This document shows, in pieces, positions 41,501 through 53,748 of a DNA stretch of 64,000 bases. Position 1 is the stretch's first letter; each line of letters starts with the position of its first letter. The DNA lies in the NCBI GenBank assembly GCA_001051155.2, contig JYIP02000006.1, forward strand, positions 4,092,001-4,156,000. Reading direction: 5' to 3'. This stretch comes from Chrysoporthe austroafricana (Eukaryota > Ascomycota > Sordariomycetes > Diaporthales > Cryphonectriaceae). Under the pieces are notes generated by a model that was not told where the DNA came from, searched no databases, and worked only from the letters and a program-made list of their open reading frames with translations. The translations under genes were made by a program, and so were the position numbers.

Positions 41501-41712
41501 CTGTCGAGAGACGAGAGCGACTGGGCGGCGTGAGATTGAGGCTGAGAAGCAGAGTTGAGGTTGGGCCTGGGGGTGCCATCGAGACGGATCTCGTTCCTGC
41601 TCTTTTTCTTGTTGACGATGCGCTTCGCTGGACCTACCAGCCCATTCTCGTGTCTTTGGTCGCGATTGCCGGCCGCTCCCTGCTGTCGCTTGGCCGAGGC
41701 GGCGCGAGGCAT
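38581..41712 (-). CDS. acrB: AcrB-like ubiquitination network signalling protein
   Basis: Single exon, 1043 aa from the ATG at 41712 (the frame is open a little further but begins at GTG). Basic, Ser/Pro-rich N-terminus; three hydrophobic spans between about 174 and 290 (HDTIAILIILMQLSPFALSS, LWTLVGLDLFFLIVFAF, NIFLCVGIILFNHFG); a beta-rich middle with NGEEDGSMGTRWTGDIYG; a long coiled coil (about 606-820, Lys/Glu/Gln-rich heptads); and a low-complexity C-terminus with Gly/Ser repeats. This arrangement is that of AcrB of Aspergillus nidulans, a membrane coiled-coil protein that acts in the CreB/CreC deubiquitination network of carbon catabolite control. The molecular activity is not known. 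More than 7 kb without a supported gene lies upstream. Confidence 0.9.
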   Translation of the reverse strand: MPRAASAKRQQGAAGNRDQRHENGLVGPAKRIVNKKKSRNEIRLDGTPRPNLNSASQPQSHAAQSLSSLDSAAPPPPPSPLPSLSGVHANGNGNGNGYAAKHTHSTDDSIMSADSLRRPSLAAYSETSSSESFSVSTTTQAPAEDAHRRIDVNAAKNTNVHRDTGPLDLAFSVLRSCPLHDTIAILIILMQLSPFALSSIYTLFTLLTFVPPPTTNSGLSVTEIFDGFGAPNLWTLVGLDLFFLIVFAFMPLQDLILEFAQVVVAMTLGGGASSRGGTTHNIFLCVGIILFNHFGQHQALSRYSSNFRTLLGTSWSTPDADDPLEPGPSTYGRKVPRGLFRSILAIHILVQGLVRYVRDWYLRREKRDLLSQSQSDPEAAKTPTLAADQASEGGLTPTDTDPNRQAASSAASTKKRRKQSHQVRIRQPLWAALASTKIVMVKEYELSQATQESAGSNATDIHNLGNAPFYTQSGQIWICYVGCEDFCFNTSHFPDLPPAEDDEDDGDGKGPSYIDKTKPFYVRVNNAIWQPTRIIPVDNGEEDGSMGTRWTGDIYGLTPMSNYECEFVSTRTDEVIFSTSIRTIPAKTKDADAAKAGAARSQYRHESPATTLRTSIAGLEAKLHDEKAKLKSSRKENNRKTNAVKKDIDRLTSQVQSAGGSDDRLRQKVAQNTTQQKQAEQAMEELQGQLKELQTIPEELLAGYRQKQGEYASEKSQFDQARTAFKRFKSSIEQETKALDDEQISLGAKRNKIAARLTKVDGEHARITDANARGLDEAERRRQDTASFEGEVARREKDYARRLALAFARNQEKQQEAGNLSAMLDSVLKTFKQPDYPAYYDRQDPASFNNAAAQWPQYTQNPLWSPSPSAALPATTHPGNPPVNPLYAQSAFQQYQAPPSVPIRHKSRGRSSSMLSDVSGFTQSTNEDEEGGNSGASKNASSWNLNGANAMGTMAGGSSINVNAPPFLPPQTQSGNPSPFAQYANPVGGMRSPPGFPPVPHAGVMRKGSGCGSGFASGSGSGGSVHSGCGSSQGSNKDPTSPV

Positions 41713-44700
41713 ACGATGTCCTACCCTCACCCGTCTGCTGGGGCCCAGAACACGAGAGTTCCGAGGCCAGCAAGAGGCAAGGTCGACAAGGGCGTGGCCC
41801 TCGTGCTGTGCTGTGTCTTCTCTCCCCTTCTTCTCGGCCGAGCTGGAGCTACGCCGACCCAGCAGCCTAGGGAGGCGAGCGTTAGGCCCGGTCCGGAGTG
41901 GGAGCGCGGTTGGTGTGTTGAAGCTCGCTCAGCGCAGGGCCGACCCGGGTTGGCATGAAGGAGGGTAATCGGGATGGTGCGAGCCCAGACATGCGATCTG
42001 CCTGCTTCCGTCGGTCCCGTCGCCAGCCGGTCCACTCGATCGAGTCGTGGTCTTTCTTGTCTTGTCTGCGTCGTGGGGGGTCTGTGTGGGTTGTGTGTGC
42101 CTGCGCCGGTCGGTGTCGGTGTCGGTGCTGCGTGATGCTGATCAGAGGGTGGTGAAAGGAGAGACGAGAAGAAGAACAGCGTCTAAGATGACGGTGCGGA
42201 ACTGGACGAGTATCGGCACGCAGGCGACGCAGGCGAGAAGGCGGGTCGCGGTCGAGGTAATCAGGGGTAAGGAAGAGGTGAGCTGAGGTGTCAGGAAGAC
42301 GTTGTTGGAGGGGAGCAATGCAGCTGCGAGGCGTCCCTCCCCTCAGAAAGGCGTTGTGAGATTTTGGGAGGAGGATTTGGCGGGTGCCCTTCGTGCAGGT
42401 GCAGCTGAGCCCGGGTGGTTCAGTGCTAAGGTTAGGTCGGTGGTGAAAATTGAAAGGACGAGGCCTAGAATAGCACGCAAGTAACTACGGGCGGGCTCGA
42501 GGGCATGAGGATACGCAGGTACACGGCCCGTACAGTGCCAGAAGCTCCGCCGGCGCAGGTGGTCCCCAGCGGTCCCGGCGGGTGGGTCGAGCGCGGTGGG
42601 GGCTGAAGACTCAGAGGGAGAGACCGCTAATTCTACACACTATTTCTCCCCTGGCGCGCCTGGACCGACTGACTGCGCCCTCGTCCTCTAGGGTCCACCA
42701 GCAAGCTTTGATGACGATCGCTTCGTCGCGACAACACTACCGTGCTAGTCTCCTGGTACCTGCTCTGTATGGTCTGGGATAGGCCGAGAGGGCAGCTTTT
42801 GTCGAGTCAACGAGATTTGAACGAGCTCCCCTCGATCTCTCTTCTGGCGGGCATGGCAGGTATAGCAGCGCCGCGGTGGCAGAGACAATGCCGTGTGCGT
42901 CTACTAGGTATGTAGTAAACTTCTTCGGTAGGCTGTAGTATAGGGGAGGGATAGTGCTGCTAAGACCGTGGGCGCGCCCTCTGAGGCGCCGGGCTCGCAC
43001 TGTCCCGCCCGTCCCCAGCTAACAGGTCGTTGGAAACGGTCATGACAAAGCTAGGCGAGCCCGCGGGATCGCTGGTGACGGCGTGCCTCGCGCCTCTCTC
43101 GAACGGCCGACCTGCGCTGGACGCCACGACCATGACTCGAATTCACCACAGGCTACGGCCTGGGAGGCGATGCGTCCTCACGAACCTCGGGAAGGCTGGA
43201 GAGATCGAGGATTGGATTGCATAATAACGTCACAGCCAATACGACTAGACGTGCAGGATTTTTACAGACTTTTTTTCTTTTCTTTTCAGTTCTTGTTTTT
43301 TTTCTTGCTTTGAATCTATTTGTTTTGCTTTCCTCTTCCTTCTTGTCTTCCCTCTTTGTTTTCTTCCCCTTGTTCTTCCGTTTTCACTAGCTAGGTACTT
43401 TTTCCTGTTCCACATGAAGAACAATGGCGGCTGCAGACATCCATGCCCGAAGTATCGCAGCCGCAGCTTGTGACTAGTCATCAATCTTACCCAGCATCCG
43501 TAAGAACCTGAAACCTTTCGGATCCAGCCGGCCTGTTGGAGGGCGTGGAGCGATGAACGGCGCCGAGTTTAGTTTACAGAACGATCTGAGCTTACTTTTC
43601 TCGACTGCGGCTTGCCACATGGGGCACAACTAACTGCCTATCAGCATCTCTTCGGAAAATAGTTGTCGACTGGGAGCGCGCGCCGCCGGCCGTTAGTGAG
43701 CCCACTGCTGTCTCTCCTATAGTAGATCCCATCTCGTGCACACCACTACGCCCTTTTGAGCCTCACCTGTTTCAATCTGGGAATCTCTCGCATGCAGCGT
43801 GCATGCACTCCGCACCGGGGGGGGCGCAGAGAGGAAAAAGACAGGTCTGTCTCTGCATACTGAGTAGGGTTGTTTCGTTTCTACCATGGCCCACAGACAG
43901 TCTTTTTTGCCCACGAGCCTGCAACAACCTGCATGAGAGGCCGATCACTTCCCAGATCCCCCCGGGGTTTCGGCCGGGACTTGCGCAAGGGTTCTGTGGT
44001 CCTATGCCAACTTTGATAGAAGGTTACCCAGGGCGGAGGCGGGGGCCACGAGTCGCCTGGGGGCCCAGCTGAACCTTATCAATGGCCAGACCTGCTGCGA
44101 AGAGTGATCTCGTGTGTGTCCCCCGTCGATCGATGCTTGCCCAGTTTGCCGCTAGGGGAGAGACGATTGGCGATGACTGCAACGCTCCGGAGACCGTGGG
44201 ACCAGTCGCGGATCAATGGATTCTCCCCCCCAGCCTGACGGTTGCAACCTACTGCCATAGTATGTGCCTGGGCCGTATCGCAACCCATGGCCGGCCGCGC
44301 AGAGCCCTCCGCAGACCGCACTGGTCTTATCGATATTAAGGTTGACGATGTATACTGGTTGCGACAGTGGTACTGAGTATGTCGACGAGCGGAGGAGTTT
44401 ACCTCTGGTGGTCGTCTCGTGGCGCATCCCGAAATTGAGCCCGTGGTTGCATATGTCAAAGCTCTCCTCGCGACGTCAGCTAGCATGGGTGATGCCTCCT
44501 GCGATACTGCCCTGGACCTGGGCGCCGCTGCGACTACGGTACTTGCCCGTCTCTACGTCCCAATCTCGCTCTCTGTTCTCTGGCTTGCCATAGTAGGTCT
44601 CGTCCTCGTGCTCCCCGAGGCTGGCTGGGTCGGGCTACGGTCCTTGCTGTGTGCTACGATCCGCAACATTGTCTCCGTGGACGACCCGCCACGTTTTTTG

Positions 44701-47700
44701 TTCGTTTCTCGAACACGTCCCGTCCCGCCGGCTGTTTTCGCACGTACCACCTGCTCGTCTCGTCCTTATCGTCAGCCTGGGCAGATGCGGGGAGGTGCAA
44801 CTATTCCCGACGGGTGGCCCGCGGGAAAAAAAACCAAGCCATCACCTGCACAGTCGCTCACACCCCCCACAAAATGTGACGGCGCCCAGCAAATCATACA
44901 GCCGGCCAGCAGCGGCGATGCAGGGACGATCTCTTGGTGCTCGGCACTTGACCGCGTAACCCACCGCACTGCTAAATTGGGTGGTGCGGCCTCCATGTTT
45001 GGGGCTGGTGCCGAAAGCGGGAGGCTCTAGTTAAAATCACCGTCGATGGATCACACCTCATCTCTCTCGCAACCGCAACAATCCCCCCCCCCTCAGTAAG
45101 CATCTGGCCACCGCCCATTGCTTATTCCGTTTAAACTTACCCTGCCTGGCCTGTCTGCCATCTTAGCGTTGTCCTCCCCCGCCCTGGGGCAACGGTTCGC
45201 CTTCGATTGTCCAAGGAATCCGCGACAACGAGGCTTCATCAAACGACATGTCGACAGCATGGTACCATCATGGCAATCTCACACCGCCGCCGGCGCCCTC
45301 GTCCTACCATAGCACGTCTAATAATGCTAGCCACTAGAGGACGCCAGCCAATATGTGGCCGCGGTGCAGAAGCCAGACAGGGCGGCTATGACGTCTTCTC
45401 CTGGCCTCCTCACTCGTCGTCCCTGGCCTGCCTCCGGGGCGTCGTCGCTTACTGGGTACGCTCCCAGCCTTGAACCTCACTCATCCCGACATTGCCCACA
45501 GCCGCCCTCGGCGCGTGAGAAATGTCCACGTCCGGCGGCAGCGTCGCAGTGCAGGTCAAGATCCTGCACGGCGCCAACTTTGGTACTGGCTGGCCCTCAT
45601 GCAATGCATGCATGCACCGCACCACGCCTGACAGGCGCGGCAGCTCCTCCTCCTCGTCGCCCGCCAGCCCTTCTCGACCGTCCCGTCCTCCCACCTTCCG
45701 GAAGGGATCTTCATGCGCCTCATGCGGGCTCTGTCCTGTCCTGTCCTGGCCTGGCCTGGCCTGGCCTGGGCCCTCCCCAACCACTGCTGCTACCTACTAT
45801 CTGGCACACACCGTGCCGGTGCCAAGCCAAAGCCCACCCCGTGATGCGCGACTGCTCCTCGCAGGACATGCGTCTTGGTCGGGGCCCGGTCTTCATGCGC
45901 CCGTTTGATGCGCCGGCCATGGCATTTCCGGCGCCCCGCGCCCTTCCCTCTACCCCCCAGCCCCTCGAGATGAGATGACTGGGCCAGCTAAGCTGTTCGG
46001 CGTCGTCACCTTCGCGGGGGGCTCCGGTGTCGCTTCATCAGCGTTGATCCTGCTGCGCGAAACCCCGCGGGGGGCGCCCTTCTACCGGGCGCCCTGCTGC
46101 CGCCTCGGGAATCTCAATTACGACAAGACCCACCTTCACATGTTCCGGAGGCCAAGATGCCAGATGCATGCCATCGGCCCCGCAGGAGGCCGAGGATTAG
46201 AGGCATCGCGGTGTGGCCCTTACGCCTGGCTCCCAATGTACTCAGTAGGCCGCATCCGGAACGTCTCTGGAAAGTGCAAAACAGTGGGCCTCCTGTCCAG
46301 CAAGACCGAGAGGCCTTGTCGTTGGCGTAATATCTGCTGTGCACTGTATCGTATACACAGCGCGTTCAATGCAGCAGATGGGAGAAATGTAGAGAGACGA
46401 ACGAGATGAGCTCTGGAAAGTCCAACAAACAACTGATCCCCGTGACTCGAAGCTCACGGGTATCGAAGATCTTGGAGATCCTCAAACGATCAGTGTCTAC
46501 TCTGCTCGTTGAACTGTTCGTCATCGAAACACCTAGTAGTCTTAACCCCCCCTTCCCTTCTTTTTATTCTTCCTCAATGTAGGCATGTGCATATTCGACA
46601 AGCTCATACCCTCCGCATAGTTCTGCGCCGTGCTGTTCTCCGGCCGGCGGTTCCAGCCACGCATCTTATATCGGACGTCACGCCGGGCCAGCTCGCGGCG
46701 GACCTCCAGCTGCGTCCTTGCCCGAGTACGACCATAGGCAGTCTGCGAGGGGCATATACGCCGCGACGTCAGTCGGACCCGCTGGTATCAGCGTACTGCT
46801 CGCGTGCTCCCCATTGTCTGTGGGTCTTGTTTGCCTGTGGCAGAGAAGGGACGTTGCGTGCGCTGGCCGGGAACCGATGAGGAGAGCGCGTGGCGGTCCT
46901 AAGGCGGCGTTGTAGACCGCTCGTGTCGCCTCGGGGAGGAGAGGCGGTCGGTATCGACGCCGTGGCTGTGCTTGAAGAGAGGCATCTGGGTCTGAGGGCC
47001 GGTGCCGGCTGGGAGGAGCTCGTTGCGCCCCTCCCACGCGACGTGTCGGCAATGTGGTGCCGAGAAGTGTGCTTTGGCCACTATAAGTCCTGCTCTCACG
47101 ACTCAGAATGACTCCGACACCTCGCATTCTTCATGACGTTCGCGGCGGGGAATGGTCGAGGGTTTCGGGAGGCGACGCCACGATTCTTCTAAAGAGTCGT
47201 GTAGTCCTGAAGGATAGGAGCGACTGCCCGAGTACTTTCTATGATCTTCTATGGCACAGTGTATGTGCAGAATGTCTTGCCCCTGCATATCCCGATGAAC
47301 TGTCTGGCCCCTGTTAGATACATCTGTATTCTGCTTCTGATACATGTCTGATAGAGAGTGAGGCTGCACGGATCCATACCCCACGAGATACGCAAGCGCA
47401 ATTCCCGTCCTGCTGCAGGCCACCAGGACCCCAACCTACCTTCAAGCAAATGCGACCTCGTGTCTCTGAGCCCGCCATTTTCAGGAGCGAGGTAGGCGAG
47501 GGCACCACCCTCCCGCCAGCGCCAGCTTGAGACCCTTCCTCACGGGCATCCCGACCTCACCTCCCTGCTCGACGTCCGTGGGCTAGCAGCGTGTGACACA
47601 CAATGTACAGACTCGTCACAGCGATCGCGCCCTCCACGTCGACACCCCGCCGTCGGAGGAGCTCAGGCCCGGCACCAGCTCGGGCGGCCCGGGTCCCACT

Positions 47701-49006
47701 CCGGCCGCTGGGGTCGGCCAGGCCGCCCGCCCGGGCAGCGAGCTGGGGCCCCCACGGAGGAGAAGGAGAGGGGCGTGAGGTCCGCAGACGAGAACTGGCC
47801 GGCGTGGGATTGCCTCTGGGGCCCTCTCTCTGTACATCAGCGTCACCGCCTGCCCCGGGGACAGAGGACAAGTCACCAGCCACATATCCGGGGGCGGATC
47901 CAGAACCCACTCTCCAGCGGAGGCACCACGCACACGTAACAGGCTGCCGCCGCCGACGGGTGGGCCAGAGGAGGTAAGTAGGTGAGGCACGATGGACCGC
48001 AATATAGAACAGCTCAGGAGGGGCCGACTATAACCTTACTATGTCATTTACCTGTGGACGGAGGCCAGACAGAGCAATAGGTCGATACTCGAAAGACTAC
48101 GACGTCGAGTAGGTCCAGAGAAAGAAAGGCAAAATGCGAGGATAGACTAGATCTTCCATTTGAGAGAAAAAGGACCTAAAAAGGGCTGAATGACTGGCTG
48201 GTGGCACCAAAAGACACCGTCCGCTGACGCTGCCTATACGTGACCTGTCCCCCCGCGGGGGCGGTGACCCATTCATTGATCGACGCTGAACAGGTCAGCT
48301 CTACGTCTGCCCTACCTACTGAGTATGCCATCCAGAACCCAGGCCTCACTCGGCTCCATGGTGAAGAGTATCCAGACAGGTCTGTCCACCCAGAACGCAG
48401 ACAGGGGACGACATAAACACAGGGAGGAGAAGATGTGGCTGCTTCAACGCAGAATTGAAGGTGAAGAGAGGTGAGAACCATAAATGGGAATATATTCCTA
48501 CAACCAGGACCACGATGCCCCCCTTGTCTCCCCCCCAGCCCCTGCCGTCTGTCCGTTGCGGTTGCTGTTTTGCGGTGTTTCTGACAATAAAGTAGGTGAC
48601 AAAGGGTTCCAGAATTTCAGCCAAACATGGGGTGATTTGATGATCTCTTAGTAGAAAAAGTTTGGGTCCAGTGTCAAGTCTCTCACGCCTCCCCCCCCCC
48701 ATGCGACCCTCTTTCCATCTTCAATCAGCAGCATAGATCGACCGGCCAACCCGAAGGAAGAGACAAACCCCCCTCCCCACATAACAAAGAAAGAAAACCA
48801 CGCACCCGCAGGATGCCGACACGCGCTTCAACCGACCAGACCCGTTGCCGAAGGAATGAGATCTCCCCTTACCGCATCTCGCTTTCGTTTGTAGAACCAG
48901 ATCCAGAACACCGGGTTTGCCCCTAATCCGACAACCAAAAGTAGCGCAAGATTCCAAAGCAGCGCGCCCACGCCAAAAACCGACTGACGAAAGTTCAAAA
49001 CGGACT
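41713..49006. other. 7.3-kb region without a supported gene
   Basis: Between the start of acrB and the 3' end of ccr4. Frames of up to about 200 codons occur, many beginning at GTG, without domain content or coherent splicing. Visible structure is a polypyrimidine tract on the plus strand at about 43258-43390, a CCTGG-type pentamer tract at 45731-45770, and scattered homopolymers. The first kilobase is probably the promoter and a long 5' leader of acrB. An unannotated non-coding RNA or a many-exon gene could be missed by eye. Confidence 0.45.
45731..45770. repeat. pentanucleotide microsatellite (CCTGT/CCTGG)
   Basis: Three copies of CCTGT-like units pass into five or so copies of CCTGG. Non-coding. 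Confidence 0.88.
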
Positions 49007-51343
49007 TCATCGACTCGAGAAGTCGGATTCAGGCAGTGCCTTCTTGTCCTTCCGTGCCTTGATGGCCACCTCTGCCATGAGGTGAAGGTGGTCGGATGGG
49101 AAGTGGTAGTGGGGAAACCCGGGTACCCTCCTCAGGTAATCCATGTCAGGTGAGCCCAGCAGGGAGACAACCTCCAGACAATTACTAGAGTACCAGATGT
49201 AGTCGATCACGCCGTTGAAGGTGGGCACATAGTTTGTGAACGGCATCTCGTCCGGCGTGCCGATGAGGGCCGAGTATGACGACCTGAGGTGGAAAGGATG
49301 CTCGATACCGTCACGCGTAAAGGTGCCGTATTGACGCCCGCCGAAGTCTGCGTGATCTGGTGCGACTCGCCCCTTCGACAACAGCTCGTAGACAGAACTG
49401 TCGGTGGGAGAGTTGTAGTCACCGCAGATCAGGAGCGGGATGTCCGTGTTGTTCCGATATTCCTGGGACGGCGCCGGCTCGGGCATGACCTCCTGCTCCT
49501 CATCCTCGTCGGCTGCAAGCTGAATGAACTTCTTGTCGCGGCATGCCGGCCACCGAGCATACTTCTCCCCAAACTTGGTGACATTCTCCATAAGGATGGC
49601 CGTCTGGATGAGCTTCACATCCGCCAGCTCCGGTTCCCATGCCAGATGCGCGTTGGCCACAATCATCCTTGCCCCGGTCTGCCGGCTCTCGAAAAAGCAT
49701 ATCATGCCGATGTTGTCCTTGGGCATGACGCGGTTGAAGATGTCGTGGTGGGTCTTCATGTCAGGCCGGTTGATCGCGATGGTGGAGAAATCAATAACCT
49801 GCTTGTCCAGCAGGATGTACTTCTTCGCCTTGTAAAAGATCGCACAACCGTCGACCGCGTTGGCCTCCTTATCGTACATCACTTTGGCCTTGGTCCTAGA
49901 GAACTGGACCCCCTTGTAGCCGTTCGCGGCAAGTTCCGGACTCAACACCTCCCGCATAGCATCGACGGATACCTCCTGCAGACACACGATGTCGGCATCG
50001 CGCTCTCTGATCTCCTGCAGGATGCCGTCTTTCCGGAACTCCCATGCAAGAGCCCCGCTCGGGGTGTATCCGTAGACGTTGGCTGTCGAGTACTTCTCGC
50101 AGAGGATATTCCAGGTGAGGACTTTGACGCGCTCTAGAGAAGGCGAGCTGTCTTCATTGAGCACGATGATGGGTCGGGGATTCGGCGGAAGGGGTACTAC
50201 CAGGACATGACGTTAGCAATCGGGGCTCGGAAGAAGGACGGCTGGCGGCTTACCCTTTGCCTGCTCGCGGAGAAGCGAGATCAAGCTCTTGGTGCCCTTC
50301 TCCATCAGCTCCTGTTTCAACTCGGTGTCCAGCGGGTTTCCCTCGATGCCGAGAATCTCCAGGTTAAAGAGCGAGCCCAGTTCGTACGGAAGGGTCTGGA
50401 TCTGGTTGTCGAAGAGGAAGAGCTGCTTCAGGGAGGTGCACATGCCCAGCTCCGGGGGCACTTCTGTGATCTGGTTGTGCGACAGCTCCAGCAGGGTCAG
50501 TTTCCTCAACTGGCCCAGGGCCGGTGGTATGTGCGAGAGCTTATTCGAGGCGAGGTAGAGCTCCTTCAGGAAGGCGTAGTGGTCGAACAGCTCGGGCGAG
50601 AGATGCCGCACCCCCTGACCGCTCATGTCCATGTTGAACCACTCCTGCCGCTGGTCTGTCTTTTCCACCATGTGGGGGCGCCTGACGCCCTGCTCGTCGT
50701 CGGCATCTACCACGTTGCTGGTCGTGGTGGCAGCGACGGAGGGCCCTATCCCCCTGTTCTCTGCCGCCTTGAGCCGCGCAAAGTAGTGGCCGCTGTGCTG
50801 CTCGTTCATGGCCGCGTGCGCCCTCTCGGCCTCCTTGTGCAGCCGGAGCTGCAGCGCCCACTCCTCGTTGATCTGCTGCGCCTGGCCACCTCTTGTCGTG
50901 CCGGGGTGGCCGTTGGGGATGTTGCTGGACGAGTAGGGGCTCGCGCTCGGTATTATGCCGCTGGAGTAGCCGGAGGCGTGGCCCATGGACGCACCATGGC
51001 CGGCGTGGTCGGGCTGGATGCCCTGGTGGTGGGACGGGTGGGTGTACTGGCTCGAGGCGTTGGAGGGGTGGTTGTAGAGCATCTGCATGGAGCGCGATGC
51101 GGCGTTGGACCCGCCATTGAGCCGGGAGTTGGGCCCCGGCTGGTGACCGGTGCTGTACATGCCTTGGGCGGATCGGCCTGGCGAACCTCGGTCGGACGAC
51201 TTGGAGCTGGGGCGCGGGCTCGGGGCGACGTGGCTGAGGAGGGTGTTCAGGAGGGTCTGGTCGGCGAGCGGGTTCTTGGGCGTAGGCTGGACGTAGAGGA
51301 GGTTTCCAAGATGCTGCTGGAGGTACTGATAACCATCTGCCAT
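49007..51343 (-). CDS. ccr4: Ccr4 poly(A)-specific deadenylase (CCR4-NOT catalytic subunit)
   Basis: Two exons, 51343-50254 and 50196-49007, with intron 50197-50253 (donor GTAAGC, acceptor GGTAG), give 759 aa. The N-terminal 230 residues are low-complexity Ser/Gly/His-rich. Residues about 234-350 form leucine-rich repeats (LTLLELSHNQITEVPPELG; LKQLFLFDNQIQTLPYELG), which in Ccr4 bind the Caf1/Pop2 subunit. The catalytic endonuclease/exonuclease/phosphatase domain (about 378-759) keeps its signature residues: VLTWNIL, VCLQEVSVDAM (Glu), NAHLAWEPE, LLICGDYNS and PSDHLHLMAEV. The enzyme shortens mRNA poly(A) tails in the cytoplasm as part of CCR4-NOT. The ATG at 51343 is chosen as start; a further 5' exon extending the disordered N-terminus cannot be excluded. 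Confidence 0.96.
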
Positions 51344-53712
51344 CTAGCTACCGTGGAGCAGAGCCGCGGGTCGGACCAGGAGGCAGGCAGGGCGGGTGAC
51401 GTGGGGTCTCGTCGTAGTAGCTCTGCAGCTCATGTAAAGTGTCGATGGGGAGCAACGCTGTGGTCGGCGCCGGCGCATGGGTTTCGACGGAAGGGGGCCT
51501 CCAGCACAGAAAGCGTCGAAGGGGGCGAGAAGGAGAGCAAGGTCGATCTTCTTCTCCTCGTGGTCAAGGTCTCATCCGCCCCGGCGTGAGGGTGACGTCG
51601 AAGCTTGGGCTATACAGAAACCGACCGGTCGGAGGTGGTCTGTCGGGGTGGTGAGGATCGAGGGGGCCGAGCCGCTCGGGTGTCGTAACAGCTGACTGAC
51701 TCGTGGCAAGCAGAGCAGCGCGGTGGAGCTTGTGGGCGGACGCAAACGGGAGCGGCGCGCCAGGCCGACGGTCGACGGGTCGCTTAGGGGATTTCTTTTT
51801 TGTTTCTGCTTTTTTTTCTTTTTCTGGGCCGGGACGTAATCGTATCACAGACTGGAGGTGTGGGAAGGAGGAGTCAGTCCTGGTCTGGGGCCCAGCGAAG
51901 GTATCATCAGCCCTAGGAGACTGGGGCGTGTTGTTGATGCTGTCTGCGTCTGGGAGGATGGAGGGGCTGAGTGGCCGTGTGGAGCCTGGTGCTCGGCGCC
52001 AGGAGGTGACCGGGAGCTGGAGATGACTCACCCATATGAATGAACGTGCACAGTGACCGAAGATGCTGTATGAGATTGTCAATGGATACTGGATGCGAAG
52101 AATATGGACCCCTCTGGCTGGTGTTGGGCGCTGCTGCTGTGCTCCGGCAGCCATCGAAAGGCTGAGGCGATGTCTGTCTTGTCTCCAACCGGGCAGGGGT
52201 GAGGCCCAGGTGGCCCGTGCGCAGACAGGGCCCGTGCACCCACCCACGTGACCGTCACCGATACGAGCGGCTAGGAGACAGACGCTGGCGCTGCTGGGGG
52301 CTCTCCTGCTTCCTCCTCTGGGGGAGGACAGAGGCAGGGGACAAGCACTGCAGAGTTCAGAGAGACACATACAAAACATCACAATATTACACAATACTGC
52401 AAGAGGTCTACAGATCACCAGGGCAGACGCATGAGCAGCTGGCTGTAAGGCTGTCGCAAAGATCTTGGGTCGTGTCAAGATTAACCTGCCAGGCTCCACC
52501 CTGCTGCAGTGTTCTCGACCAACAGCAGCGCCCTACTACTAAACTACTAACCCGCTGATACTGACAGCCTCTACTGGCATTTCTAGGACTGCTGGGACAC
52601 TCACTAGGACACTCACTGGGACACACTCACTGGGACACTGGGATACTGGGACACCGGATCCGACAAGCAGCTGCCTGTTGCAAGTCCCAGTGAGGCCCTG
52701 GACGTCCCCTTCTTCACACAGCAGGGGCCGGCGACAGTCCCACCGTCCAGGCCTGGATCATGATGCTGTCGACGACCTTAGCTGGGCCGTGGAGGATCAG
52801 TGATGAGAGCGAGGGATTCTGTGGCCCACGTGCCTCAGATCCAGCCAGGTACAGTCAGCGAGGGATGCTCCCACGGCTCCTCCCAGGGTAACTTACCCCT
52901 GTGAAGACCTAGAAGGTTCGCCAGACCCAGAGTTCAATGCCTGGCTGGCCACCCAGAGGACAGGAAGGACTCTTGATTGGGGGCAGCTAGCTCTTCACCT
53001 ACACATGTCACAACATGTCACCTCGCACGAGCACAGGCTCGGAGATGGACGTGTGCCACAGGAGACTGCCGCACCAGCCCACATCCCGGGACGAGCACCT
53101 GCAAGGGCTCGCTGGGAGATGTACGGGTCCAACGGTCTGCTTATGAGGGACATCACATCCGCACTTCCGTCGAAGCCCCTGATGGCGTCCGTCTCCACGC
53201 CTTCTGCCTGGATGGAACGGACGGCAGAGGCGTTTCTGTAACCTGGCGCCAGCCTGCAGACCGCAGCCAAGGCCGTAGGGCTGACGCGTACGCGACGGCT
53301 CGAGCCTCCTCAGCGACGGCCATGTGAGGCATGGGACTGTGTACAGGTGCCGGAACGACGCCTGTATCCGGTCGGCCGCCGAAGCCATGGCCCAGATGTA
53401 ACGCGATCTGCGGAGAAATCCTATCTGGCAGAGTTGCAAAGTACTCTGCATTGCGATCCCCCGGATGACCTTTCAACCTGAGTTCTCGGCCTGCAGTAGT
53501 GCGAGAGTAGGCCCGACCGTCCCAGAGGACAGTGGGATCGCCCCCGCGGAGGCTGCAGAGGTTGAACCAGATTCCTGGGACCGCGACCACGGTGAGGGGT
53601 TCGCGCCTTGTCTGTCTGGGACGTACTAGTAGCACCGGTGGGCTGACCTGGCCGGGCTCCCACGCCTCCCCCCCCGTCCCCTGGGGGCTTCCTGAATATG
53701 AGCGAGACTGGA

Positions 53713-53748
53713 GGGCTGGGCTGGGCTGGGCTGGGCTGGGCTGGGCTA
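53713..53748. repeat. GGGCT pentanucleotide microsatellite
   Basis: About seven tandem copies of GGGCT. Non-coding as far as can be seen; a minus-strand frame reads through it as a Pro-Ser/Ala-Gln repeat. Confidence 0.9.

Noticed and set aside
41713..41730. Six extra codons at the start of the acrB frame
   Set aside because: The first codon is GTG; the first in-frame ATG is at 41712. The same reasoning moved the starts of the WW-domain (from 23593), methyltransferase (from 55541) and ferritin-like (from 62381) genes.
42805..42870. tRNA-like T-arm (TTCAAATC on the minus strand)
   Set aside because: The flanking bases do not pair into a five-base T stem and no acceptor stem can be formed.
44419..45030. 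203-codon plus-strand frame with a hydrophobic stretch
   Set aside because: It begins at GTG, has no homology I recognise and lies among other overlapping chance frames.
48828..49010. 60-codon minus-strand frame whose ATG overlaps the ccr4 stop codon (ATGA), with a hydrophobic segment
   Set aside because: A stop-start overlap is not a normal way to translate a second protein in fungi, and the region is the ccr4 3' UTR. Kept only as a curiosity.
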